A stretch of DNA of 64,000 nucleotides from Lepraria neglecta (lineage: Eukaryota > Ascomycota > Lecanoromycetes > Lecanorales > Stereocaulaceae), in assembly GCA_033220425.1 (NCBI GenBank), contig CM065649.1:3782001-3846000 (forward strand), written 5' to 3'. Of this stretch, positions 32,601 through 42,004 are shown one piece after another. The position numbers were made by a program, and so were the translations under genes. Each line of letters opens with the position of its first letter. Position 1 is the first letter of the stretch. The notes beneath the pieces were generated by a model that worked only from the letters and a program-made list of their open reading frames with translations, was not told the DNA's origin and made no database searches.

Positions 32601-34284
32601 CATACCAATCGTCACAAACTCCAATGGAGAGGTCATCCCCAACCCAGCAGTGGCCACAAATACGAATTTGCCCTCGATCCCAGTATCGCCAATTGTTCCA
32701 GTCGCTACAGAATCCGATGTCAATCTTGTCTCGAACCCAGCAGCAGCTACGAACACGGCTTTACCACCACTCGTACCAGCTATTACTGACTCCAATGGAA
32801 ACATCCTCCCCAATCCAGCAGCGGCTACGAATACAGCTTTGGCGCCAATTGTACCCACATCATTGGAGCCGACTATCACAGCGCCCACAGGGGCCATCCA
32901 AAACACCGCTGTACCATTACCGCCTGCAACGACTAGCGCACTTCTTCCGACGGATTCCAATGGGGCTGTGATACCGGCATCTACAGGCCAAGTCGTGGGA
33001 TCACCGACTCTGTCTAATGGTGCTGTTGTGCCAATCACAGCTAGTGAAGTGATAGGATCGTCGACACAGTCTAGTGGGAATGTTGTTCCGGTTACAGCTG
33101 CTGCAGCTTCGGCGGCATCTCGAGTCACAACCTTACCGAATGGTTCTGTTATACCAGTATCAAATGCTCCAGCTCAAGCTTCAACCACGCTGCCTAATGG
33201 CTCGTTCGTCCCAGTCGCCTCAGTACAAGAAACAGGTCAAGGCACTCCAGCCATTGCGCAGCCAAGTACTGTGGCTCCTGCGGTGCAAAGCTTCCCAACG
33301 AATGCGAAGGGACCTTTCACCCAGGAGCCGACTGGTTATGATAGTCTGACAGCCCAGTCCATCCCCACGAACATCATTGTACAGCCATCAGTATCAGGGT
33401 CTGTGGCAGCAAGTTCCACCGGCAGTGAGCCTACCGGCCTTCCCACGGGTGTACCACTTGTCCTCTATCCACCACAAGGTCCAGTGCAACAGCCTGATAA
33501 CACGGACATGATCCAGATTGGCTTCAAGTACCCTCTGAACTACGACTTCGTTTGGACGCATGGCGAATCACAGCAGCAGATTTTCAAATACCTGCCTCTG
33601 GGCATTTCTTACGGTTTGAACATCGAAATCGGCAACGTAACTATGCAGACATTGCGTGCTTGGGACACCACTCAAGATCTCCACTACATCACGACTCTTG
33701 CTCTCGCCTGGATCCCCTCCGGCCTCGTTGATACTCTCAGCCTCCTCGTCCAAACACAAACCTCTAGGTTCTACACCAATCCCGATAACAGCACCAACAC
33801 CCTCATCTCCATGATCAACAACGCTCTACCTATCGCCGCCGATAACTCCACCGATGGCGGTAGCGCTCCCTACGGCGCCATGCCCACATCGTCCGCCAGC
33901 GCGAAGACCAACGGGTCTCCGATCGGTGGTGACATTGGCAGCTCTGCTCCTGTCAGGCCCTCGTCTATCGGCATTGGCTGTGGCGTCGCTGCTGGCGCTG
34001 CCGCTTACGGAGCAGCCATGTTCTTCGTCGCAAGGAGGTACAAGAAGAGGAGACAATCACATCGGCGGTCACCGAGCATGTTCAACAGCCCAGTCATGTC
34101 GCACATCGGGCCTGACGCTGGTGCTGGAGCCGCACTCATGAGTGGAGGGATTGATAGGAGTATAAGTCCATACCATGACGAGGATGGCAGAGCAGGGAGC
34201 AGAGGAAGTGGAAGGAGTGGCTCAACAGGCAGGCAGCAGATCAGTGCACCTGTCATGGCAGAGAACAGTCTGGGATGGAATTGA
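29665..34284 (+). CDS. MSB2: Signalling mucin Msb2 with two expanded tandem-repeat arrays
   Basis: Single-pass plasma-membrane mucin that senses surface and osmotic cues and activates Cdc42-dependent MAPK cascades in other fungi (filamentous growth; in plant pathogens, surface recognition). Single exon, 1539 residues. A hydrophobic signal peptide (STIIFAASLALLSTLEPATC) is followed by a very long Ser/Thr/Pro-rich ectodomain. That ectodomain includes eight 24-residue repeats (about 291-482) and seven full 39-residue repeats plus a partial copy (about 656-945). The conserved membrane-proximal domain starts at IQIGFKYPLNYDFVW (about 1282) and continues KYLPLGISYGLNIEIGNVTM. One transmembrane helix (about 1433-1455, GIGCGVAAGAAAYGAAMFFV) precedes a basic tail of about 85 residues. 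Identity rests on the conserved C-terminal domain plus topology. Confidence 0.92.
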   Translation: MIRRSTIIFAASLALLSTLEPATCFAAAAPAQNRDDLERPRFVRKEIKRFVFGNGTTTRGPEAGNGGPGDGQGGYQGELPSRTSDLDTLTDSLTTPSAAETTTYTSHDQFGDQPGKTTTDDTASSPSSLDITGDQGTTPETSSTASAASSTHTSSHSDESANHDHSFPTIQTDSSTANTNTDTAGTSSSTANTGTDTAQQSSSSTSQTSDTSSTDNGLGLPTTTPLIDTSGTQTTETNAGQSTSSSQSGDQGLGGLSPVLSSVTIPSVTPPIGNGPTKQTDTQSSSSGVESSTSQTTLPNVQGGAPGVTTIQPKSSTSQTTLPNVQGGAPGVTTIQPKSSTSQTTLPDVQGGAPGVTTIQPKSSTSQTTLPDVQGGVPGVTTIQPKSSTSQTTLPDVQGGAPGVTTIQPESSTSQTTLPDVQGGAPGVTTIQPESSTSQTTLPDVQGGVPGVTTIQPESSTSQTTLPDVQGGAPSVTPIQPDTNKAPSSTGASATTLPTVGDNNQSPIAQPTVTPTAEAGGVLPSLPLPGNGDSLAASSTAASSAETDTTNDNAPPSIGASLGLGLPGAQTTDFSLPASLTGLPATATDLSGGDNSGESNAVASSTGSSGTTKAGVVFNPPQNSETNALGSNVAPSSSMLPNVVVIPTAAETTDAGGLPAGFTTSDGLIVPISNVAGAPSSVVPTAAEPTAAPEGGLPAGFTTSDGLTVPISNVAGPLSSVIPTVTQPTAAPEGGLPAGFTTSGGLIVPISNVAGPLSSVIPTVTEPTAAPEGGLPAGFTTSDGLIVPISNVAGALSSVIPTVTEPTAAPEGGLPAGFTTSDGLTVPISNVAGPLSSVIPTVTQPTAAPEGGLPAGFTTSDGLTVPISNVAGPLSSVIPTVTQPTAAPEGGLPAGFTTSDGLTVPISNVAGPLSSVIPTVTEPTAAPEGGLPAGFTTSDGLIVPISAAASLTLPSLPIVTDSNGNVVSAASATIPPVPVIPIVTNSNGEVIPNPAVATNTNLPSIPVSPIVPVATESDVNLVSNPAAATNTALPPLVPAITDSNGNILPNPAAATNTALAPIVPTSLEPTITAPTGAIQNTAVPLPPATTSALLPTDSNGAVIPASTGQVVGSPTLSNGAVVPITASEVIGSSTQSSGNVVPVTAAAASAASRVTTLPNGSVIPVSNAPAQASTTLPNGSFVPVASVQETGQGTPAIAQPSTVAPAVQSFPTNAKGPFTQEPTGYDSLTAQSIPTNIIVQPSVSGSVAASSTGSEPTGLPTGVPLVLYPPQGPVQQPDNTDMIQIGFKYPLNYDFVWTHGESQQQIFKYLPLGISYGLNIEIGNVTMQTLRAWDTTQDLHYITTLALAWIPSGLVDTLSLLVQTQTSRFYTNPDNSTNTLISMINNALPIAADNSTDGGSAPYGAMPTSSASAKTNGSPIGGDIGSSAPVRPSSIGIGCGVAAGAAAYGAAMFFVARRYKKRRQSHRRSPSMFNSPVMSHIGPDAGAGAALMSGGIDRSISPYHDEDGRAGSRGSGRSGSTGRQQISAPVMAENSLGWN
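30535..31110 (+). repeat. MSB2 array A: eight 72-bp in-frame repeats
   Basis: Eight tandem units of exactly 72 bp encode a 24-residue repeat, SSTSQTTLPDVQGGAPGVTT plus IQPK/E. Units differ by a handful of point changes (N/D, A/V, K/E), the last unit being most diverged. The high identity implies recent expansion or ongoing homogenisation. Confidence 0.95.
31630..32502 (+). repeat. MSB2 array B: 117-bp in-frame repeats, seven full plus one partial
   Basis: Tandem units of 117 bp encode 39 residues beginning GGLPAGFTTSDGLTVPISNV and ending PTAAPE. Seven units are complete (31630-32448) and an eighth stops after VPIS. Internal units are nearly identical at DNA level. Confidence 0.95.
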
Positions 34285-35984
34285 GAGCCTGCATTGGAAA
34301 GAGGCCTGTACTATACTAACAACAACATAATACCTTATGGGGGAACATCGCGGCACCATCATACCACCGCTTATGCCCCTTGCCACATCACGTCTTCTTC
34401 CGGAGTTGGATCTGCGATAGATCTTTATTATTTCGAGTCCTTTATATTCCCCCATACGCTTTTATTTATTGAGGAAGGATTGGATTGGTTACCTTATGGG
34501 TAGACTTGAGGGGATGATTGAGGGGATCTAGTTATGTGAAGCCTGAGCGAGGAGGGGGTGGGGGACTTCTCGTGTATACTTACGTCTTGAACGTCTGAGA
34601 CTAGTCGTCGAATTTCTTTTGTCATGTGGGAGAGCGAAGGGATAGTGCATTTTGAGAAAGGCATACTTGTCTTGTCGATACTAGGGTAGCTAGCATAGGA
34701 TAATTTAATCCAAAAATGGTTCTGAAGTTACCTGATCTCTATTATATTTTCTTTTGATCTTATGGAGCCTTGCTTGTCGCCTTGATCGTCCGTCGCCAGT
34801 GCCTACCTTCCACTATACGTATCTGAGCAGAAGTAGCAATCGAGGTTGCTGGGAGCAGCGACCTCTACATGGTCTACCCTACGCTTCTTGTCAATAGGCC
34901 GTAGTGAGCCGAATCGGCTGTCCAATAGTAAGTAAGAAGTGGGATTTGGCTTGGACATTGAACCATGCGTAGTATGTGGTATAGAAGGTAGAGTTGCCCC
35001 CCGCATACAGAACATGTTCTTGTCTACTGATTACATTGCGTTATATATATTTCGCCTCTCAAACCAGGAGTGTATGCAACATGAAAGACCTCATCTCTTC
35101 GAGGCGTATGGTACACTCAAAGAAAGCATACCAAAATCCGTCCTCAAGATCGGGAGACACTCAAAAGCAGACTGGCGAGCATATGGAGCAAAGTGTCCTA
35201 GCCAGGCATGCAAGTGCCAAAGGATGGACAACTCAGTCTCGTTTGCCAACTTGTACTGGCAATATTGGTTGAGGTGGGCTCGGCAGACTTTAGGGTATGG
35301 TCGTACATGGCAGTGCACACAGACTATGAAGGGAGGAATGGAAGATTCGGAAATTGGAAGCCCTCTGGGAAGGCTAAGGGTGTGTTGGGGAGGGGTTGTA
35401 TAATGTGGGGCTTTGGGCATAGTGAACCTGTTGGAGGATCTTGCGCTGCTTTAGGCGATATCCAGGTGGATAGAAGGATGAATGGATTGTTTGGAGGGGG
35501 GCTCGGGGATTGAGGATTCAGGCTCAAGGATTAGGGATGGAGATTCGAGGGTTCCGAATTCAGGCACAAGGATTCATGGGTTTTAATCGACTTTGCTAGT
35601 GAATGGAACGAAGGATTCGGGGAAGGATTGCAGGTCGTTAAGCCACTGGATCTTGACACGTTATAGAGGTCCGTGCGTTAGCTTCGTGTTTTGGTGTTCA
35701 GGCGGAGCGAGTCACATTAGGGGCATTGGAGAGAGCAAGTGCCAAGTTTGTGGAATTAGCCTAGTAGCTTGACGCTCCCTGAGAGCAAGAACAGTGGTAT
35801 CTAACATAGCCCATGGTGGGCTAGTCGACTTTTTGAGAAGGGGAATCATGAAGAATTCAAAGTCTTGAAGGAAAGTCGTTAAGCATGCCGTGTCGTATGT
35901 GTATCGCACCAGATCGAGCATCTTGCAGTGCCATTTGCGGTTGGGTATGGTCTGTAGTCTTGAACGGTCGAGCGAGCGGTTGGC
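34285..35984. other. Intergenic region between MSB2 and FKBP
   Basis: About 1.7 kb where both flanking genes end. No gene was recognised. Around 35510-35580 there is a short low-complexity patch built on GGATTCAGGC(A/T)CAAGGATT. Confidence 0.4.
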
Positions 35985-36866
35985 CTAGGCCTTCTTGCCG
36001 TTGATGCCTTTGAGCTCGACTTCACTAGATTTGTAGAATTCGGTCAGCCTTTGAATGGTACAATCAATGTGGTGCAAGTGTTGAGTATGACATGCTACAT
36101 TAGAGGTATGCAGGACAAGTCCTGTGGTCTGGCTGGGTATGACGTGGGAGGAGAGCAAGGCAGAGCCCCAACGTTACATCGGTGAAAGTAGGAGAGACGT
36201 CCACCCACAAGATCAATGTAGCATTCGGTGGGATGAGGCCTGGGAAGCCACTGTTGTGCCAGAGAAATGTTCGTCAGTCAATGGCCTTAAATTTCGAAGG
36301 GTTTGGGAAGGTCGTCGGCCCAGCATGCTCTGTAGAAGGAAAAGTATAGGCTTTAAGAGGCTTACCGGTCGCCGTAGGCATAGTCACTGTTGGTTTGGGA
36401 GAAATTAGCAGAGTCCAGGCCGGAAGAAAAGGTTTGAAGATGCAGCTTTGCAGAGTGTAGGTGGGGGAATACCCAGAGATGGTCAAGATGCTCTTTTCCC
36501 CCAGTGTCATCTCGGTGACGCCCTCATCCCAGCCTAGCTTGTATCAACCAATGGCCATATCTTCGGGTGCATACAAGTCCGAGGCACCTTTGATGACCTT
36601 GCCAACGCCAATCTGTGTCCTGAAGTCCCCACGGCCTACGGATGAATCGAATCTAAATGTAGCGAGGCATCGATCAGCGAAATATCTTCTGAAACGGTCT
36701 GCGTTCAAAGAAGCGTGTTGTGTACGTACTGCTTGCCTCTGAAGTCCTTCTCGGGGCCTACACTAGAATCGTATAGATTGCCGGTGTACTCAATGGTAAC
36801 CTCATCTCCCTTCTTGGGCCTCTCGGTGCTGTTACCCTGCTTGATCGTTTTTCGAGTGACACCCAT
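35985..36866 (-). CDS. FKBP-type peptidyl-prolyl cis-trans isomerase (FKBP12-like)
   Basis: Cytosolic prolyl isomerase and receptor for FK506/rapamycin in the family. Six exons are inferred on the minus strand: 36866-36730, 36652-36588, 36533-36473, 36386-36366 (21 nt), 36250-36209 and 36024-35985. They give 121 residues. All junctions keep frame and rebuild the full fold: MGVTRKTIKQGN, VTIEYTGNLYD, FDSSVGRGDF, IGVGKVIKGWDEGVTEM, SGDYAYGDRG, FPGLIPPNATLIFEVEL. Expected ligand-pocket residues are present (Tyr of EYTG, Asp of FDSS, Trp of GWDEG, Tyr of DYAYG). There is no signal peptide. The last intron is 184 nt. No exon is long enough to stand out as an ORF, so the gene is easy to miss. Identity is firm; the tail GINGKKA is typical of fungal members. 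Confidence 0.92.
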
Positions 36867-38521
36867 TGTGCTAGTGGAGCTGGCGTGATTGCTAAGAGCG
36901 GGTCGTAGAAATGGTGTTGTCGTAGTGTGCAGGTCCAGTCAGGTAGGAGTAAATTTTCGGTGGGTATATGTTCTGAGGTGTTACTTGAGGCTTGGAGGGA
37001 GGCAAGTGAATGGACTGCTAATCGACTGGTCTGGAATGCTTTTAGATCCCGGTTAAGTCACTTATTGGAGGCTCGTTGAGGCAAATGAGAGACAGAGTGG
37101 GGAAAGTCTGACAGCCTCGGAGCCAGGAGAAGAGTTTCCTTGTACGGCTAAGAGGAGATGACGAGCTCGCACTTGCACTGTTCCTAGAGGGTAAGAACCC
37201 ATGACTGTCCACGTCAAACGCCTCACGGGCTTTTCGGCAGTCAGACGAGTCCAAAATCTTCGAATGCGTTAGTGCAAGCCTCAGAATCTCAAGAGCCCAG
37301 GGCAGTGGATTGGGGTGTTCGGGGTATGAGGAGAAGTCTGTAGCGGAGAGTCAAGGGACGAGGGTAAGTTGGTCCATTGGATGGCAGATAAGTCAGGAAT
37401 TAATTGAGGAAGGGGAGACATCCCACTTCGTTTTGCAGCTAGAGAAGATTCATGCTGAAGAAGGTTTAGATGCTCTTTGAGTTCTTACAAATAGCAAAAG
37501 CCTTTTCCACCGACTTTTGTTAATTTCTATGGGCTTCGACTTGAATCGTTGTGGTGGTTGTATATTGGGCATCAAACAATGTATCTTCAGGGCCCCCATT
37601 GCTGAAGGAAGCTGTGATGATTGTCTTCAAGGATTCGAAGCGACTCTGTGCGTTCACCTCACAACGTTCAGGTCAGGGTGATCGACTATGGTGTCAGGAT
37701 CTACAGTCTGACAGCCAGGATGGGCGTGGAGGCTTCCTTGCTCCGATCATTTTGTTCTGGCCGGAACCCCTCGACTGTTTGCTTTTTGCCTCTTAGCCAA
37801 ATATGGCCAGCGGGGCCCTTCATTCAACGAGAAGAACCTTTCGGTTGCGTATCATTGACATTTCAGGACTACGACGTGCTTTTGCTCTCTGGGCAAGGGA
37901 TCAATTCAACAAAGTCAGTGTTGTTTACTTTGTTGGGCTGTCTGCAAATGGCTCGCCGATGTCGCTTTGATACGCGTGTACTAGGTACTTCGGGATCTTC
38001 TAAAAAGCGTATTACTATTTATGCAAGCCCATCTGCACTCAGCTGCCACTTGTGCTTCCGCAGGATTCAGATCCTTGATCAGATCCGGCGCAGACTGTTT
38101 GAATGTGGCAGGTTGTGGAGCAAAGGCTTACGGATGTTGCAACGTTCACAATACATGATTCGCTGCCACGATCTCAGTTATCGGCATTCCTACGTGCTTT
38201 TCCCCACGCTACTGCCGACTGATATGAATGACGTCTTCTTATCAAACACTTGGTCTCATTTGTTGGCCTGCACGTTGACCTGCGACGTGTCAAGCTGCCT
38301 CAGGCGAGCGTCCTAAAGGAGATACAAGTGTGGGATGAAGTACGAGTTTCGGACTGCATGGCTTGATTGAGAGATAGTTTCGGGTACCTGGGCCTGTCAA
38401 AGTAGAGCAAACGGGCTTGTCTTTTCGAGAGACCCTTGCATCGGCAATAAACGCATAAGTCCGGATAGGTATGTAAGTGGTCAGACGCCAAAGAATCTTC
38501 GGTGCTGTCCAGTGGATCCAT
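36867..38521. other. Intergenic region between FKBP and HIS2
   Basis: About 1.65 kb. A 231-codon plus-strand ORF (37621-38316) has no recognisable domain and low plausibility. Some related segments (ACGTGCTTTT followed by TTTGTTGGSCTG, near 37875 and 38190) hint at an old duplication, but the similarity is weak. Confidence 0.35.
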
Positions 38522-39540
38522 TCAAAAGAAGGTTGGGTGTTCTTTGATGCTTGTCACGGTGATCATCTTTATAGATACACCTGGGAAGCGATCATCCTTG
38601 GTAGTGGTATTCTTCTTGAAGTAGGTAATTGTAGGGAGATCGGTCTTCTCAACGAAGTCCAGAAGCTTCCCATAATTCGTCCCGACCTGACCAATGCCAT
38701 GGCTGTCGTCTGACAATGTGAAAGCACCTCCCATAGCGAGGAATTCCTGCAATTGTTTCAGCCACATAAAATCGTTCCAACAGGATGCTCACCCCACCTT
38801 GCATATTTTCGCAGTGGGATACGGCTCCCTCATTCCCTTCCTCAAAGCCGACGAATTCAGCTCAACAACACCTCCATACTCGGCAATAAATCTTAGATTC
38901 CTGAGGATTTTCTGCCATACTCCTTCCCACTGCGACATCCTCGTATCCGGGTCATCGCTCATGAGGCGAATTAAGTCCAAATGACCAACGACAGGCGGCT
39001 TCAAAGCCCTCAGCATCTCGTACTGTAGATCAAAGTAGTCTTCAAACAGTCTCTCGTCGGTTCCACCAGCCTTTTCCCGAGCCTCGAGATATAACTTTCG
39101 GTCATAGTCGATAGGTATTGTATGAACATGATGTACAGAGCCAATGAATAGATCAAATTGGTACTTGCTCAGTAGATCTTCAATGATCTCCTTCGAAGAT
39201 GGTCTTATCCAGTCTATTTCCATGCCAATGAGGAGCTTGATTTCCGAAGCGTATGTCTTTTGTAACCGTAAAGACTCGTAGTAGTAATCATTGAATTGCT
39301 TAGAGAGTGTGGCTGTAGTATGGGATGATTTGATCTATAAATCCCATAAGTCTGGCGCCATTCAGGAAGGAAAGGTTGAAGTACTTCTTCAGGATAGAGA
39401 TCTTGCTCTTCTCGAGGCATATGCTCTGTCAAAGCATAGACTTGGAATTTCTTGCTGATGGCAGTCTGGACAACCTCTTCCACAGTATTCTCGCCATGAC
39501 CGCAGAATTCGCCAGAATGGCTGTGGTGAGAGAAAGGCAT
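38522..39540 (-). CDS. HIS2: Histidinol-phosphatase (PHP family)
   Basis: Removes phosphate from L-histidinol phosphate, the penultimate stage of histidine biosynthesis, in the cytosol. Three exons, 39540-39385, 39334-38798 and 38746-38522, with introns of 50 and 51 nt, give 305 residues. PHP metal-site motifs are visible: HHSHSGEFCGHG at the N-terminus, TEHMPREEQD, GMEIDWI, SVHHVH, VGHLDLIR and, in the last exon, DSHG. The first intron was placed at GTACTT...TATAG because this removes a frame break and joins DLYPEE to the helix leading into QFNDYYYESLRLQKTYASEI. The ATG at 39540 is the start used by family members (histidines follow at once). Adjacent downstream FKBP is on the same strand, but nothing suggests coupling. 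Confidence 0.93.
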
Positions 39541-39893
39541 AGCTCTATGGGAAATCGGCTTCCGAACAGTACTGTACCGATCAAGGAGGTTCGATGGAAG
39601 GAATTGCAAAATATTGTTCCAATTTAGCAACGAAAATTGGAATCTGAATCTTAGATATTCAGTACATGAGATGCTCTGTTCTCTAAGTCTTTCAAAACAG
39701 ATGGAACAGAAAAGGATCGAAATTTAGATGTCACAGGTAGCACAAAACGCCTGAAAAGCGGTGACGAAAGAGATTGTTGTCTGGGAGCCGTGGGTGGCGC
39801 CAAGTCGGCCTCCGCAGAACTTGAGTTACTATTCTATAGTTTCTGGGAGCTGGATAGTAATCCTGATAATTAAAACCTCCAAAAAAAAATTGG
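39541..39893. other. HIS2 upstream region and tRNA 3' flank
   Basis: About 350 bases with no further gene. It contains the HIS2 promoter and, at 39881-39889, the T-run that would terminate the tRNA transcript. Confidence 0.5.
39881..39889 (-). terminator. Pol III terminator for the tRNA candidate
   Basis: Nine consecutive T residues on the minus strand begin four bases after the tRNA discriminator base. A T-run directly after a tRNA 3' end is the standard Pol III termination signal. Confidence 0.8.
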
Positions 39894-40030
39894 CGAGGTG
39901 CAAGGGACTCGAACCCTAGAAGATGTAAGCAATCAGAAGAATCAAAATTGACAGCAATTGACAAACCTCAACCTTGTCTTATGTCATCAATTAATAGGAG
40001 AGACACGCGCTACCATTGCGCCAACACCCC
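39894..40030 (-). tRNA. tRNA-Arg (anticodon CCU), intron-containing candidate
   Basis: The minus strand reads a 7-bp acceptor stem GGGGTGT paired with GCACCTC (two G-U pairs), a D arm GCGC-AATGGTA-GCGC with internal B-box-partner features, and a T arm ending in the TTCGAGT loop. Discriminator base is G. A CTCCTA loop gives anticodon CCT (plus-strand 39996-39998), so tRNA-Arg. Exon lengths of 36 and 36 nt leave a 65-nt intron (about 39930-39994) at the canonical position 37/38. The D-arm sequence TTGGCGCAATGGTAGCGCG is that of fungal arginine tRNAs. Weak point: the 3' side of the anticodon stem (TTACA) pairs at only three of five positions with TGTCT. A Pol III T-run follows. Could be a decayed copy. 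Confidence 0.68.
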
Positions 40031-40408
40031 AATTATAATCTATCCTTTTCACTAAATGATTAAATAATATTTATATTTGCTAAGTGATTAATTACAATAA
40101 TTGTGCAAATTTTACGGGCGTCGGGTTTACTTCGGAGTACGACTTTTGGGGGAAGTATTAACATAGGTAATGATCGGATCAGCTATGATACAGGATTTTT
40201 CTCAGCTAGTTCTAAAACTCCCGAGAGACCTTTTCATCCTAAGTATTGTACGCATTTTGGAAACGTACATCGGGTCAAAGGACAACGGGCAGTCATCGTA
40301 CGTACAGTACAAGATAGATAGATATCCACCATGTCAAACCGACGTTGGTTTACTATTGCTCTCGATAATATCGGATTTTGGCGAGTCCCAGGCTCATTCG
40401 AAGCTTTG
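40031..40408. other. AT-rich intergenic region between tRNA and PPT2
   Basis: About 380 bases, AT-rich near 40040-40110. No coding content recognised. It is the 5' flank of the tRNA and the 3' flank of PPT2. Confidence 0.5.
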
Positions 40409-41508
40409 TCATGGTAGTGGTGGAAGCCTTCGATAATCATTCTCCTCACTACCTTCCAATGCCCGCTTGAATGCTTTTCTGAAAGCCTCGGGATCATTGT
40501 CATCATCCGGCTCCTCCAGCAGATCCTCCATTCGCATGTCTTCAACTACCTTCTCCTCGTGAGGGTCAAACCATCCTTTATCGCCCCATTGTGGTTCATG
40601 CTTTGGAAGTCCCTTGCCGGTGTCGCTTAATATCTTCTCCTTGATCTGGGTACCTGGAGGATCGAAAGCCATGCAAACGGCAACGGCGTAATCACCATCA
40701 TGACTGATGTTGATCTCTGCGACTTGTCTGTCGGACTCGTTGACTCTCGTACGCCTGTCAAAATGTCTTTGCCTCTTAATCCTCTTCTCATCTTGATTTT
40801 TTAACTCCTCCGCCTTGTTCATCAAGGCATCCTTGTCGAGCTCCTGGCTTTGAGACCTAAAGCCTCGCAACCCTCTTAGAGCGGCTACGCGTTCACTGAT
40901 GCGGACGGTGTCGCAAACTGGCTCAATGAGCGCCGTAACCTTGTTATCTCCAGGTAGTGGTCTGAAAGACTTTCGTGGTAGGACGATAGAAATATCTTGC
41001 ATGGAAAGTTGCCGATGGCGATGCGCTTTAATTACTGCTTCTTTGGCCGCCCATCTATAGACAAAGAGTTAGACAAAAGAGAAAAGAGTCGTACAATGGA
41101 GGGATAATCCAACCTTCCAGCAAGATGACGTGCCAATGACCCAAGCGGTGACCTCGCATCACCAATTGCTACCGAGTACGCTTCCGTGTCTTCGAGAATC
41201 GATGACAAATTAGAGAGCTTCGGCAGCATCCATAAGTCCTTCTCGGGAATCTTTATGCCTTCTGGAGCATCTTGGCTTTCTTGATTTGATTGCTGGTAAT
41301 TAATTATTTTTTGTTCGACTGGCTCTCCTGCTTGAAGTTGATTGACCCGTTCAAACCTCCTGCACAGCGCCATCCACTCAAGACGAGTGAATACTCGCCG
41401 AGCCCAGCGATTTCGAGTAGATTCCTGCCGTAGCAGCGCTACAATACGCGTAATCCGACATATGTCAATCCCAACGCCAAGCTGGAAGGGGAACGGTCTG
41501 GGTGCCAT
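40409..41508 (-). CDS. PPT2: Mitochondrial holo-[acyl-carrier-protein] synthase (PPT2-like)
   Basis: Transfers 4'-phosphopantetheine from CoA to mitochondrial acyl-carrier protein. Two exons, 41508-41114 and 41054-40409, flank a 59-nt intron and give 346 residues. Catalytic motifs are GVGIDICRI (Mg-binding Asp at about 15) and WAAKEAVIKAHRHR (Glu), which is created by the splice. FTRLEW follows the family pattern and SHDGDYAVAVCMAFD is the closing strand region. It is longer than bacterial AcpS (about 120 residues) because of inserts after FTRLEW and between IVLPRK and EINISHDG, plus an acidic C-terminal extension (DLLEEPDDDNDPE). These additions occur in fungal members as far as I know. A classical presequence is not obvious. 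It diverges from the AN1 gene. Confidence 0.9.
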
Positions 41509-42004
41509 CCTGGTAGATAGTTTGACGTTGTCTCTGTCTTCATCAGAAGCCCATAGAAACCGTGAGGATTACTTGCAAAGGGGCACCATCGGGGCAAGTT
41601 TTGCTAATTCACTAAAGAAAGCATCCCATTTCTTTCTCTGCACAATAAGCGATGACTATGATATTCCCATCAGAAAACGTATGTATGTCCAGCCCATATC
41701 GTACAGCTTTCCAATTTTCACGAACTGTAAAAAGTATGTTGCACACTCTAAAAACTCTATACAGAAACTAGGTAGCAAATAAAATGGAAAATCAACTCGT
41801 GAAAGTCGCAACGTGAAAGACGCGATTTTTCTCCCCGGTAATAAAACACTAGCGGTTCAGCCCTATCAAAGCCTTCTCGTACATTCTCGAGGCTACGCTT
41901 ACCAAACCCTCCATCTGCCACCTCATGGCCACAGCTGACGAACCCACGCAGCCTGAAACGGCAACGACTGTATACTCATAAAACACCTCCACAAATCGCC
42001 CACC
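41509..42004. promoter_or_regulatory. Divergent promoter region of PPT2 and the AN1 gene
   Basis: The 496 bases between divergent start codons must include both promoters. The segment before the AN1 gene is pyrimidine/adenine-rich and ends CACCATGG, a strong initiation context. No specific factor site was identified. Confidence 0.5.

Noticed and set aside
31176-33128. 650-codon ORF on the minus strand
   Set aside because: It is antisense to the MSB2 repeats. The exact 117-bp period keeps any stop-free frame open over the array, so length is not evidence of coding.
37621-38316. 231-codon plus-strand ORF in the FKBP-HIS2 intergenic region
   Set aside because: No domain, signal or splice partner is recognisable and composition (many Cys, Arg, Ser) looks random.
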